Shown one piece after another: positions 38,854 to 49,820 of a stretch of DNA of 59,103 nucleotides. This stretch comes from Microbispora corallina. Its GTDB lineage: Bacteria; Actinomycetota; Actinomycetes; Streptosporangiales; Streptosporangiaceae. Position 1 is the stretch's first letter. Each line of letters opens with the position of its first letter. The translations under genes were made by a program, and so were the position numbers. The DNA lies in contig NZ_BOOC01000044.1 of the NCBI RefSeq assembly GCF_016863035.1, forward strand, positions 1 to 59,103. Direction: 5' to 3'. Under the pieces are notes generated by a model. That model was not told the origin of the DNA. It ran no database searches and saw nothing but the letters and a program-made list of their open reading frames with translations.

Positions 38854-40284
38854 TCAGGCGACGGGCTCGGCGAGGGCGGGCTCGGTGGCGGGGGGCTCGG
38901 CGGGCGCGGCCGCCGTCCCGGCGCGGCGGAGCGAGAAGAGGCTGACCGGGACGCCCACGAGCATGATGGCCGCCGCGACCAGCAGGGTGAACTGGTACGC
39001 CTCGAGGAACCGGTGCAGGGGAGGGCCGGCCACCGCGCTCTCGCGGGCGCTCAGGATCGCGCCGAGGATCGTGATGCCGAGGAGCCCGAAGACCTCGCGC
39101 GAGACGTTCAGCACGCCGGAGGCGACCCCGGCCCTGGCCGCCGGCATCGCGCCCAGCACGACGTTGGTCAGCGGGACGAGCAGGCCGGCGCCCGCGCCGT
39201 ACAGGAGGAACCAGGGGAGCAGGTCGAGGTAGCCGCTGCCCTCACCGGCGCCGGACAGGCCGCCGACGGCGACCGCCATGAGGCCGAGGCCCACGGCGAC
39301 CGTGCGGCCGCTGCCGAACCGCTCGGCGATCCGCGGCGACAGCGTGGCGACCACGGCCGTGAGCAGCGCCATCGGCACGAAGCCCGCGCCCGCGGCCGTG
39401 GGGCTGAACCCGAGCGCGCTCTGCAGGTAGATGGCCGTGAAGAAGTAGATCCCGAACACCCCGAACGCCCACAGGCCCATCGACAGCAGGCCGCCGCTGA
39501 AGACGCGCTCGCGGAAGAGCGTGAGGTCGATCATCGGCTGCGCCACCCGGGACTCGACGACGCCGAACGCGGCCGCGGCCACCGCGGCGAGCGCGAACGA
39601 GCCGAGGATCACCGGCGAGGTCCAGCCGCGGGACCCGCCCTCGATCAGCGCGTACGTCAGCGCGAACAGGGCCACCGCGGAGGACGCGAGTCCGGGGAGG
39701 TCGAGCCCGGCGCGAGCCCCCGCGTCGCGCCGCACCCGGATCGACCGCAGCCCGACGATCGCGGTGATCACGCCGATCGGGGCGTTGATCAGGAAGATCC
39801 AGCCCCAGTCGGCGTTCTCGCTGAGGACGCCGCCGGTGAGCGGGCCGATGGCCAGGGCGAGCGCGCCGACCGCGCTCCAGACGCCGACGGCCGTCCCCCG
39901 CTCGCGCGGGTCGGGGAAGATCTTCGGCAGCAGGGCCAGCGACGACGGCGTCAGCAGCGCCGCGCCGACGCCCTGAAGGGCCCGGGCGGCGATGAGCGCC
40001 TCCTGGCCGCCGGACAGCCCGGCCGCCACCGACGACAGCGTGAAGATCGCAAGCCCGCCGAAGAACGCGGTCCGCGCTCCGAACACGTCCGCGATCCGGC
40101 CGCCCACGAGCAGCAGGCCGGCGAACACCAGGATGTACGCGCTCACGATCCACTCAAGGCCGGAGATCGACAGCCCGAGGTCCCGCTGGATCGTCGGCAG
40201 CGCCACGTTGACGACGTTGTTGTCCAAGTAGGTCATGAAGGTCGCGAGTGACACCGCGACGAGCGCCCACCATCTGCCCATCAT
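38854..40284 (-). CDS. DHA2 (EmrB/QacA-like) MFS drug exporter
   Basis: A 476-residue transporter with about 14 TM segments. The conserved proton-antiporter motif TFMTYLDNNVVNVALPTIQRDLG opens TM1; motif A-like GRIADVFGARTAFFGG and motif C-like AIGPLTGGVLSENADWGWIFLINAPIG follow. The family exports drugs or toxic compounds in exchange for protons. GAGGAGAG precedes the ATG. It is divergent from a TetR gene across two GTACATGTAC palindromes, so it is probably repressed by that regulator. Confidence 0.88.
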   Translation of the reverse strand: MMGRWWALVAVSLATFMTYLDNNVVNVALPTIQRDLGLSISGLEWIVSAYILVFAGLLLVGGRIADVFGARTAFFGGLAIFTLSSVAAGLSGGQEALIAARALQGVGAALLTPSSLALLPKIFPDPRERGTAVGVWSAVGALALAIGPLTGGVLSENADWGWIFLINAPIGVITAIVGLRSIRVRRDAGARAGLDLPGLASSAVALFALTYALIEGGSRGWTSPVILGSFALAAVAAAAFGVVESRVAQPMIDLTLFRERVFSGGLLSMGLWAFGVFGIYFFTAIYLQSALGFSPTAAGAGFVPMALLTAVVATLSPRIAERFGSGRTVAVGLGLMAVAVGGLSGAGEGSGYLDLLPWFLLYGAGAGLLVPLTNVVLGAMPAARAGVASGVLNVSREVFGLLGITILGAILSARESAVAGPPLHRFLEAYQFTLLVAAAIMLVGVPVSLFSLRRAGTAAAPAEPPATEPALAEPVA

Positions 40285-40304
40285 CAGCTCTCCTCTTGTA
40301 CGAG

Positions 40305-40327
40305 GTACATGTACGACGTACATGTAC
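40305..40327. promoter_or_regulatory. TetR operator between exporter and regulator (main site)
   Basis: Two copies of GTACATGTAC (40305-40314 and 40318-40327) are separated by GAC, making a 23-bp near-perfect palindrome with GTACGaCGTAC at its centre. It is 21 bp upstream of the exporter ATG. Confidence 0.75.
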
Positions 40328-40343
40328 GGTGCATAGGAGACCT

Positions 40344-40356
40344 TGTACGGCGTATA
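40344..40356. promoter_or_regulatory. TetR operator (second site) overlapping tetR -10
   Basis: TGTACGGCGTATA repeats the TGTACGnCGTACA core with one mismatch and overlaps TATAGT (40353-40358), a good -10 for the tetR gene. Binding here would give autoregulation. Confidence 0.6.
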
Positions 40357-40392
40357 GTTGTCAAGTCCCCGGAGGGAACGAGGAGCGAAGCC

Positions 40393-41088
40393 ATGGGTAA
40401 TGCGGACAGGCTGACCCGCCAGGCCGTGGTGGAGAAGGCGATCGCGCTCGCGGACGCCCAGGGGCTCGAGGCCGTGACGATCAGACGGCTGGCCCAGGAG
40501 CTGGGGGTCACGCCGATGGCCCTCTACTGGCACTTCAAGAACAAGGACCAGCTGCTCCAGGGCGTGGCCGACCACGTGCTGGCCGAGGTGACGCCGGCGA
40601 TCGACCCCGAGGACCCGTGGGCGGTGCGGCTGCGCGGGATGATCGAGGCGCTCGTACGGGTGCTGCGCCGGCATCCGCCGCTGGTGGACATCTTCCCGCT
40701 GGTCGAGAAGGACGAGGTGCCCAGTTTCGTCCGGGCCACCGAGGCCGCCCTCGACCTGCTGACCCGGGCCGGCTTCGGCTTGAGCGAGGCGTACTTCGTC
40801 TCGTCGTACCTCCTGCACGGCACGCTCTCGCTGGTCAAGGCCGAGCCGGGATGTCCCGTGCAGTTCACGCCGGCCGAGGCGGCCGAGTGGCGCAGGCAGA
40901 AGCGGCTCATGCTGGAGGCGCTGCCGCCCGACCGGTTCCCCTGCATGGTCGCCTTCGCGGCCACCTTCAGCGAGGAGCCCGACGTGGACCGGTACTACGC
41001 CTTCGGCGTCGACCTGCTCATGGGCGGTGTGGAGGCCATGGCGGCGAACAGGACGCCCAGCACGGCGACGGCGAACAGCACGAGGTAG
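40393..41088 (+). CDS. TetR-family repressor of two MFS exporters
   Basis: A 231-residue regulator of the TetR/TetR_C group. The HTH is at residues about 8-52 (VVEKAIALADAQGLEAVTIRRLAQELGVTPMALYWHFKNKDQLLQGV), followed by a Tet-repressor-like C-terminal domain. A GAGGAGCGAAG ribosome site precedes the ATG. Its 3' end overlaps the convergent second exporter gene by 94 bases. The same GTACGnCGTAC palindrome occurs at its own promoter and before both exporters, so all three are probably one regulon. Confidence 0.88.
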   Translation: MGNADRLTRQAVVEKAIALADAQGLEAVTIRRLAQELGVTPMALYWHFKNKDQLLQGVADHVLAEVTPAIDPEDPWAVRLRGMIEALVRVLRRHPPLVDIFPLVEKDEVPSFVRATEAALDLLTRAGFGLSEAYFVSSYLLHGTLSLVKAEPGCPVQFTPAEAAEWRRQKRLMLEALPPDRFPCMVAFAATFSEEPDVDRYYAFGVDLLMGGVEAMAANRTPSTATANSTR

Positions 41089-42446
41089 GTCCGCCGGAAG
41101 CCGGCCATGAGCTGTTCCAGCGCGACCGGGGACACCCGCGAGAGCGTCCCCGCGTAGACCTGGCCGCGTAGCCCGGGCGGGACCGCGCCGGTCAGCACGG
41201 TCAGCGTGGTGGCCACGCTGAGGACGACCCCGATGTTCATGATCATGACGCGGAAGCCGTTGACCACGCCCAGCGTGCCCGGCGGCAGCGCGGTCATGAC
41301 CTGCGTGGTGTTGCCGGTCAGGAAGGTCCCGCTGCCGCAGCCCGCGACGAACAGCCCGGTCCCCACGATCCAGTACGGCGTGGCCGGGCCGGCCGACAGG
41401 GTGAGGACCAGCAGCCCGCCCGCCGTGAGCAGGCACCCGCCCACCGACAGCGCGTACGGCGAGACGCGGCGGCCGAGGGCGCCCGCGATGGGGGAGGCGA
41501 TCGTCATGCCGATCGGCACCGGCAGGACGCCCACGCCGGCCGCCAGCGCGTCGACCCCGCGGGCCGCCTGGAAGTAGAGCCCGGCCAGCAGGATCAGCGA
41601 CGACCGCGCGAGCGCGTTGCCGAACGAGGCCAGGTTGGCGAAGACCAGCATGCGCCCGCCGAACAGCGCCAGGTTGAGCACCGGGTTGCGGGCCCGGCGC
41701 TCGATCACCAGGAGGAGGGGGACGAGCGCGAGAGCCAGGGCGCCGGCGAGCGGCTCGCCCTGGCTGATCGCGATGAGCGCCGCCGACAGCGCGGCGAACA
41801 CGACGAGGTTGCCCAGCGCGTCCACCGGCTGCCGCGGGCCGGCCGGCGTCCTCCTGAGCACGGCGGCGCCCCAGAAGAGGGCGGCCAGCCCGGCGGGCAC
41901 GTTGATCCAGAAGATCCAGCGCCAGCCCAGCGTCTCGGCGATCAGGCCGCCGAGCGTCGGCCCGGCCAGCTGGGCGACCGACAGCGTCGCCATGTAGACG
42001 CCCATCCCCTGGCTGAGCCGGTCGGGCGGGAAGGCGTCCGTGATGATGACCGTGCCGTTCGCCAGGATCATGGCCGCGCCGAGGCCCTGCAGCGCCCGCA
42101 TGGCGATGACCACGCCGATGCCCGGCGCCAGCCCGGCGAGCAGCGACGCGGCCGTGAAGAGGGCGAAGCCGAGCAGGTAGATCTCCCGCCTGCCGAGCAG
42201 GTCGGCCACCCGGCCGAAGAAGACCAGCGTGGCCGTGCTCACCAGCAGGTGGGCCAGCAGCACCCAGCCGGACGCCAGCGGCCCCGCGTCGAAATGCCGC
42301 ACGACCGCGGGCAGGGCCACGTTGAGCGTGCTGGAGCTGACGCCGATGAGCACGAGACCGAGCCCGGTGACCGAGCAGACCCGCCAGGCGTACCGGAGGG
42401 CGGCGGTGCGATCGGGGGAGCCGGATTCCAGGAGGGCGTCGGCCAT
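40995..42446 (-). CDS. Second DHA2 MFS drug exporter
   Basis: A 483-residue, 14-TM transporter. The DHA2 motif ISSTLNVALP-like VSSSTLNVALPAVVRHFD opens it; GRVADLLGRREIYLLGF and LAGPTLGGLIAETLGWRWIFWINVPAG follow. It is distinct from but related in type to the exporter at 38854-40284. There is no ribosome site, but the palindrome GACGTACGCCGTACGTC is 12 bp upstream of the ATG. Its 3' end overlaps the TetR gene, an arrangement that may add antisense effects. Confidence 0.88.
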   Translation of the reverse strand: MADALLESGSPDRTAALRYAWRVCSVTGLGLVLIGVSSSTLNVALPAVVRHFDAGPLASGWVLLAHLLVSTATLVFFGRVADLLGRREIYLLGFALFTAASLLAGLAPGIGVVIAMRALQGLGAAMILANGTVIITDAFPPDRLSQGMGVYMATLSVAQLAGPTLGGLIAETLGWRWIFWINVPAGLAALFWGAAVLRRTPAGPRQPVDALGNLVVFAALSAALIAISQGEPLAGALALALVPLLLVIERRARNPVLNLALFGGRMLVFANLASFGNALARSSLILLAGLYFQAARGVDALAAGVGVLPVPIGMTIASPIAGALGRRVSPYALSVGGCLLTAGGLLVLTLSAGPATPYWIVGTGLFVAGCGSGTFLTGNTTQVMTALPPGTLGVVNGFRVMIMNIGVVLSVATTLTVLTGAVPPGLRGQVYAGTLSRVSPVALEQLMAGFRRTYLVLFAVAVLGVLFAAMASTPPMSRSTPKA

Positions 42447-42458
42447 GCCGTCGATTGT

Positions 42459-42475
42459 GACGTACGCCGTACGTC
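42459..42475. promoter_or_regulatory. TetR operator before second exporter
   Basis: GACGTACGCCGTACGTC is a 17-bp palindrome with the same GTACGnCGTAC core as the sites at 40305-40327 and 40344-40356. It is 12 bp upstream of the exporter start. Confidence 0.7.
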
Positions 42476-42577
42476 CGGATGATCCCGAGGGGCGGCCTGC
42501 TTCGCGACGGCCCAGGCCGGAGGGCCGCGCCGGAACGGCCGGGCCCGCGAAACAGGGGTCCGGCCGTGCCGTGGCCG

Positions 42578-42695
42578 GGGAGCGCGGGGCCCGGGACAGG
42601 GGCGCGTGGTGCGGTGGGCCGGGGGGCGGCGGGCCCGAGGGTCAGGGGTGTGGCGGGGGCGGGGAGCGCGGGCCGGGAGGTCGGGGGGCAGGGGA
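42578..42695. repeat. G-tract low-complexity stretch
   Basis: About 118 bases with more than ten runs of three to six G on the + strand, such as GGGGCCCGGGACAGGGGCG and GGCGGGGGCGGGGAG. This gap between crp and the second exporter has G-quadruplex potential on the template strand of both. No gene is supported here. Confidence 0.5.
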
Positions 42696-43364
42696 TCAGC
42701 GGGCCCGCTTGCGCAGGCCGTCCAGGTCGTAGACGATCACGCGGCGGCGGCCGGTCTCGATGAGCCCGCGGTCGCGCAGCGTCCGCAGCGCCTTGCTCAC
42801 GGCCTCCCGGGAGGCCCCGGTCCACCCCGCGAGCTCGTCCTGGGACAGCGGCAGCGCCACCCGCACGCCCGCGCTCGTCTGCTCGCCGTACCGCTCGGCG
42901 AGCTCCACCAGCCGGGTCGCGACGCGGCCCGTGGTGTCGAACGCGCCGTACTCCACCCGCTTGCGGTCGGCGTCCCGGAGCCTGCCGACGATCAGCCGCA
43001 TGAGCATGACCGCGACCCGGCCGTGCTCGTTCAGGAAGCCGGAGAAGTCGTGCACGACCAGGCCCTCGATGGGTTCGAGTGCGGTGACCGTCCCCGACCG
43101 CGGATCGCCGTCGAGGGCCGACATGTCGCCGAGGAGCGCGCCGGGCCCGCGTACGGCCAGCACGACCTCGGTGCCGCCCGCGGTGTGCGACGACACCTTG
43201 ACCCGTCCCGAGGTCAGCACGAGGACCCAGTCTCCGGTCTCGCCCTCGTTCATCACGGTCGCCCCGCGCTCCCACCGGCGGGTACGGCCGGCCGTCCGAA
43301 GGTCGGCGGCCTCCTCCGGCGTCAGCAGGGCGAGGAACTCGCCGGGTTCCGGCCTGGTGGTCAC
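42696..43364 (-). CDS. Crp/Fnr-family transcriptional regulator
   Basis: A 222-residue regulator. The cyclic-nucleotide-binding domain (about 8-120) contains MNEGETGDWVLVLTSGRVKVSSHTAGGTEVVLAVRGPGALLGDMSALDGDPRSGTVTAL. A dimer helix and the Crp winged helix follow (ALPLSQDELAGWTGASREAVSKALRTLRDRGLIETGRRRVIVYD). GTG 43364 has GGGAGG 6 bases upstream. The adjacent class III adenylate cyclase in the same direction makes cAMP a reasonable ligand. The binding pocket lacks any clear reason to exclude it, but this needs testing. Confidence 0.9.
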   Translation of the reverse strand: MTTRPEPGEFLALLTPEEAADLRTAGRTRRWERGATVMNEGETGDWVLVLTSGRVKVSSHTAGGTEVVLAVRGPGALLGDMSALDGDPRSGTVTALEPIEGLVVHDFSGFLNEHGRVAVMLMRLIVGRLRDADRKRVEYGAFDTTGRVATRLVELAERYGEQTSAGVRVALPLSQDELAGWTGASREAVSKALRTLRDRGLIETGRRRVIVYDLDGLRKRAR

Positions 43365-43462
43365 CCCGTACCTCCCGCTCGCGACTGGTGCGTGCCCAGT
43401 GTTGGCCTCCGGGCCGCCGCCCGTAAAGCGCGTTTCGCCCCCCGGGCGGCTTTGTCCGCGGA

Positions 43463-45637
43463 TCAGCCCAGCGCCACCAGGCGGTACGCGTGGACCGTGT
43501 GCTCCTTGCCCTTCAGGCTGAGGTCGCCGAGCGACACGACCCGGGCCGGCCCGAGCAGGTCGCGGGTGCTCTGGCCGATGACCACCGTGCCCGGCTCGGC
43601 CAGGGCCTGCAGGCGGGCGGCCACATTGACGGCGTCGCCCATCGCGTTGAACCCGCGGAACTCCGGGCTGCCGATGTTGCCCACGAGGGCCGGCCCGGTG
43701 TTCACGCCCACCCGGAAAGTGGGCCACTCGACCCGGGACAGGCGGCCCGCCGCCTGCTCGGCGACCACCTCCCGCGACACGCGCGCGGCGGCCTCCTGAA
43801 GCTCCAGCGCCGCCTGCGCGGCCCGGACGGCGTGGTCGGGCTGCTGCGCGGGGGCGTTGAAGAGCGCGAGCATCGCGTCGCCGACGAACTGCACGATCGT
43901 GCCGCCGTTGCCGAGGACGCACGGCACGGCCGCCGTGTGGTAGCGGTTGAGCATCTCGACGATCTCGCCCGGGGAGACCCGCTCGGAGAACGTGGTGAAC
44001 CCCCTCAGGTCGGCGAACAGGGCCGTCACCTCGGTGAGGCTGCCGCCGAGCGCCGCCTGGTCGGGGTCGGCGAGCAGGCCGTTCGCCACGTCGGGGGACA
44101 TGTACTGGCGGAACAGCGTCTCGATCTCCTGGTAGAGGCGGGCGTTCTCCAGCGCGATCGACATCTGGCCTGCCAGCGTGGCCGCCAGCGCCTCGTCCTG
44201 GGCCGTCACGCCCACGGGGACCGACAGGGCCCCGGCGAGCCGTCCCTTGACCGTCAGCGGGTGGACCACGCGGCCGTCCGCGGCGACGACCCGCCCCCCG
44301 TCCAGCTCCCGGGCGTCCGGGAAGCCACCTGCCGGTCCGTCGTACGGGACGAGGCGGCCGCCCCGCACCAGGGCCAGCCGTACGTCGCCGTACGCGCGGC
44401 GCACCCGCCCGAGGGCGGCGGACAGCAGGTCGGCCTCGGGCAGGCCCACCCGGGCCTGGCGGCCGACGTCGACGAGCGCGCCCAGCCGCTCCGACAGGTC
44501 CCGCTCGGCGGCGAGCGCCGCTCCGGCCCGGTCGAGGACGGCCGCCTGCCCCTCGGTGAGCCGGAAGCGCCCGGCCAGGCGGGTGCTGATCGGCGCTCCC
44601 GACCGGGTGCCGCCGCGCAGGTGGGCGACGAGTTCCTCCAGCGCGCGCTCGTAGTCGGCCTGGATGCGCCGTGCGGTGGCCGAAAGCGCCACGGCGTCGA
44701 ACAGCCCGCCGGTCGCGCCCTCGCGCCGGAACTGGAGGTACGCGCTGTAGGCGACGAACAGGAAGGCGAAGGTCAGCAGCAGGTGCCACTCCCACCACGA
44801 CAGGTGCCAGTTGCGGTGGGACATCCCCGCGAGCATGGCCTCCGCGAGCAGCGCGTACGCCGTGATGAGGCTGATCAGCACGGCCGCGGGGCGCCGGCGG
44901 TGCAGCCGGAACATCATGACGGCCGCCACGACGTACAGGGCGACGCCCACCAGCGCGAACGGGCCGAGCCCGGTGCCGTGGGGCGGGAGCGGCTCGCTGA
45001 GCGGGGGCACCAGCGAGGCGACGCCCCAGGCGACCAGGACGAGGCCGAGCCCGGCCCTGAGCGGCGCCTGGGCGCGCAGGACCGCGGCGGCGGCGCGCTC
45101 GTTGAGCGGGAGCGCGGACACGAAGGCGAACACCGAGGCGATCGCCAGGCCCACCGGCTGGGCGAGGTCGAACCCCACCGTTCCCGTCGGATGGAACACC
45201 TGCGGCGTGGACAGGCCGTGGAGGAGGAAGAACCCGGCGCTGGTGAGGAAGACCAGCGAGACGAGCAGCAGGCGGGCGTCCCGCCGCCGGGCCGACGCCC
45301 GCCCGATGAGCGCCCCGAGCACGACGTTGACCCCGGCGACGACGAGGATCAGCCAGAAGTGGCCGAGGTTGTCGTGCCACTGCACGTCGATGCCGGGGTG
45401 GGCGAGCAGCAGCCACAGGCCGAGCAGCGGCAGGGCCAGGTGCACGGCCCACACGACGCCCCGTACGGGCTGGGTCGCGGGCGGGAGGTACGGCCCGGGT
45501 GGCGGGACGGTGCCTGGAGGCGGGGGAGCGGCGGCGGGGGCCGCCGGGGGACGGCTCGTCTCCGGCGGCACCGGGGGAACCGGAGGCACTGACGGCCCGG
45601 GGGGTACGGGGGACACGGGGGACACGGTCTCCTCCAC
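43463..45637 (-). CDS. Membrane GAF-adenylate cyclase (class III)
   Basis: A 724-residue protein. A Pro-rich cytoplasmic head (1-55) precedes about seven TM segments (60-285), a linker helix and a GAF-like domain (about 330-480). The class III cyclase domain (about 525-715) has metal Asp residues in TALFADLRGFTTFSE and IVQFVGDAMLALFNAP, substrate/transition-state motifs GFNAMGDAVNVAARLQ, and RVGVNTGPALVGNIG. It makes cAMP from ATP with signals sensed in or near the membrane. GTG 45637 is used; GTG 45625 directly after a GGAGGAG is an alternative. It lies 98 bp upstream of the Crp gene. Confidence 0.9.
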   Translation of the reverse strand: MEETVSPVSPVPPGPSVPPVPPVPPETSRPPAAPAAAPPPPGTVPPPGPYLPPATQPVRGVVWAVHLALPLLGLWLLLAHPGIDVQWHDNLGHFWLILVVAGVNVVLGALIGRASARRRDARLLLVSLVFLTSAGFFLLHGLSTPQVFHPTGTVGFDLAQPVGLAIASVFAFVSALPLNERAAAAVLRAQAPLRAGLGLVLVAWGVASLVPPLSEPLPPHGTGLGPFALVGVALYVVAAVMMFRLHRRRPAAVLISLITAYALLAEAMLAGMSHRNWHLSWWEWHLLLTFAFLFVAYSAYLQFRREGATGGLFDAVALSATARRIQADYERALEELVAHLRGGTRSGAPISTRLAGRFRLTEGQAAVLDRAGAALAAERDLSERLGALVDVGRQARVGLPEADLLSAALGRVRRAYGDVRLALVRGGRLVPYDGPAGGFPDARELDGGRVVAADGRVVHPLTVKGRLAGALSVPVGVTAQDEALAATLAGQMSIALENARLYQEIETLFRQYMSPDVANGLLADPDQAALGGSLTEVTALFADLRGFTTFSERVSPGEIVEMLNRYHTAAVPCVLGNGGTIVQFVGDAMLALFNAPAQQPDHAVRAAQAALELQEAAARVSREVVAEQAAGRLSRVEWPTFRVGVNTGPALVGNIGSPEFRGFNAMGDAVNVAARLQALAEPGTVVIGQSTRDLLGPARVVSLGDLSLKGKEHTVHAYRLVALG

Positions 45638-45832
45638 AGGTCGCTCGGCCTGCCTGCGCGCTGATTATGCCGATGCTGCCGTACGCGGGCCATTCCTTGA
45701 CTACGCAGGATTACTCGCAGACCCGATGCGTATACGTGATGTTTCGTCCGCCAACCGCCCGGTCGTGTGGCGCGTGAATCACATGTCTTTCATTTCGCAT
45801 CACGCACCTCTGTGCTTCAGAAGGGATATTCC

Positions 45833-46735
45833 GTGGCTATCAGGTTGCCGGGCGGGCGCACCGTCGGTCTTGTGACGGCGGGTGCCGTGGTCGGATCGTT
45901 GCTCGTGCTGGGCGGTGGGGCGACCGCCTCGTCGGCGAGCGGCACGGTCTTCTACGCCTGCGTGAACAAGACGACGCGGTACGTGCGTCTGGTCGGCGTG
46001 ACCACCGCGTGCAAGCCGACGGAGTACAAGGTGTCGTGGAACCAGACCGGTCCGCAGGGGCACACGGGCCTGCAGGGCGCGACCGGCCAGCAGGGCCCGC
46101 AGGGCCTGCAGGGGAGGACCGGTCCGCAGGGTCCGAAGGGCGACACCGGCGCGACCGGTCCGCAGGGTCCGAAGGGCGACACCGGCGCGCAGGGCCCCAA
46201 GGGCGAGCCGGGCCTCAAGGGTGAGACCGGTCCCGCGGGGGCCAAGGGCGAGCAGGGCGAGCGCGGCCCCGCCGGCCCGGCCGGTCCGCAGGGTCTTCAG
46301 GGCCCGAAGGGCGACGACGGCAAGACCGGCGCCACCGGCCCGCAGGGCCCCAAGGGTGACGACGGCAAGACCGGCGCCACCGGCCCGCAGGGCCCGAAGG
46401 GCGAGCAGGGCGAGCGCGGCCCGGCCGGCCCGCAGGGCCCGAAGGGCGACGACGGCAAGCAGGGTGCCACCGGTCCCCAGGGCCCGGCCGGGCCGGCGGG
46501 CTCGGTGACGGTCACCACCGAGTCCGACACCTTCAGCCTGCCGGGCAACGGCGGCACCGAGACCCTGTCGTGCGGCAGCGGGAAGATCGCCACGGGTGGC
46601 GGCTACGTCGCCAACGGCAACGCCCCCCAGATCACCGCGAGCGCCCCGTACCTGGTCAACGGCAAGGCGACCGGCTGGAGGGTCAGCGGCAAGAACACGA
46701 CCGGCACCATCTACGTGATCTGCATGACGGCCTGA
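45833..46735 (+). CDS. Secreted collagen-like protein
   Basis: A 300-residue protein. A signal/TM segment (VGLVTAGAVVGSLLVLGGGATASSASG) precedes a short Cys-containing head (about 38-72, CVNKTTRYVRLVGVTTAC). Then come 50 uninterrupted Gly-X-Y triplets (73-222) rich in GPQ, GPK, GDT/GDD, GAT and GEQ-GER, followed by a C-terminal beta-rich domain (223-300) with two Cys (LSCGSGKIATGGGYV, VICMTA). Bacterial collagens form triple helices without hydroxyproline; the C-terminal domain may trimerise or anchor. GTG 45833 follows AAGGGA. The expected location is the cell surface or outside. Confidence 0.88.
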   Translation: MAIRLPGGRTVGLVTAGAVVGSLLVLGGGATASSASGTVFYACVNKTTRYVRLVGVTTACKPTEYKVSWNQTGPQGHTGLQGATGQQGPQGLQGRTGPQGPKGDTGATGPQGPKGDTGAQGPKGEPGLKGETGPAGAKGEQGERGPAGPAGPQGLQGPKGDDGKTGATGPQGPKGDDGKTGATGPQGPKGEQGERGPAGPQGPKGDDGKQGATGPQGPAGPAGSVTVTTESDTFSLPGNGGTETLSCGSGKIATGGGYVANGNAPQITASAPYLVNGKATGWRVSGKNTTGTIYVICMTA

Positions 46736-46830
46736 CACACATGCTCGGGTGGCCGGTGGAGCCGGAGGGCTCCGCCGGACGCACCCGCGAACTCGCCGTA
46801 CGCGACGAGGCGTTGGCGTACGGCGGACAG

Positions 46831-46868
46831 CGAAGGCCCTTCCGGAGGGGTTACCGGAAGGGCCTTCG
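46831..46868. terminator. Bidirectional terminator between collagen-like gene and purL
   Basis: CGAAGGCCCTTCCGG (46831-46845) and CCGGAAGGGCCTTCG (46854-46868) form a perfect 15-bp stem with an 8-base loop between the convergent genes. Confidence 0.85.
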
Positions 46869-46887
46869 TCGTCTCCGAGAGGCGGAC

Positions 46888-49139
<2,252 letters not shown>

Positions 49140-49143
<4 letters not shown>

Positions 49144-49820
49144 GCGTTCACCAGCCTCTTGAGGATCGAGGTGAACAGGCCGCGCCCGTCCACGCTCGGC
49201 GCGCCGGTGAGGTCCTCGACGGCGTGCTCGGGATGGGGCATGAGGCCGACGACGGTCCCGGACTCGTTGGTGATCCCGGCGATGTCGTTGAGCGAGCCGT
49301 TCGGGTTGCCGAGGTAGCGGAAGACCACCCGGCCCTCGCGCTCGAGCTCCTCCAGCGTCGCGGCGTCGGCGACGTACCGGCCTTCGCCGTGCTTGATCGG
49401 CAGCACGATCTCCTGGCCGGCGGCGAACTCCGTGGTCCACGCCGTGGCCGCGGTCTCGACCCGCAGCCGCTGGTCGCGGCAGATGTAGTGCAGGCCCTCG
49501 TTGCGGGTGAGCGCCCCGGGCAGCAGGTGCGCCTCGCAGAGGATCTGGAAGCCGTTGCAGGTGCCGAGCACCGGCAGCCCGGCACGTGCGGCGGGGATCA
49601 GCTCGCCCATCAGCGGCGCGAACCGCGAGATCGCCCCGCAGCGCAGGTAGTCGCCGTAGGAGAAGCCGCCGGGCAGGAAGACCGCGTCGACTCCCTTGAG
49701 GTCGTGGTCGGCGTGCCACAGCGGCACGGCAAGCGCGCCGGCCAGCCGTACGGCGCGCGCGGCGTCCTGGTCGTCAAGTGTTCCGGGGAAGGTGACGACG
49801 CCCACCCGGGCGGCGCTCAT
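49140..49820 (-). CDS. purQ: FGAM synthase glutaminase subunit PurQ
   Basis: A 226-residue class I glutamine amidotransferase that feeds ammonia to PurL. The nucleophile is Cys88 in VLGTCNGFQIL; the His-Glu pair is in GLMPHPEHAVEDL. The start motif is VGVVTFPGTLDDQDAARAVRLAGA. It is preceded by a GGAGAAGGC ribosome site and by a 20-codon upstream ORF whose stop overlaps the purQ ATG. It is coupled to purL by ATGA. Confidence 0.95.

Noticed and set aside
40287..43275. Apparent giant leftward protein joining the first exporter frame to upstream sequence
   Set aside because: The upstream part is a shadow of the second exporter and crp genes; the exporter begins at the MMGRWW start with a good ribosome site.
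46020..46510. Short tandem DNA repeats that might suggest a CRISPR array or minisatellite
   Set aside because: They are the Gly-X-Y codon repeats of the collagen-like gene, in frame and without spacers.
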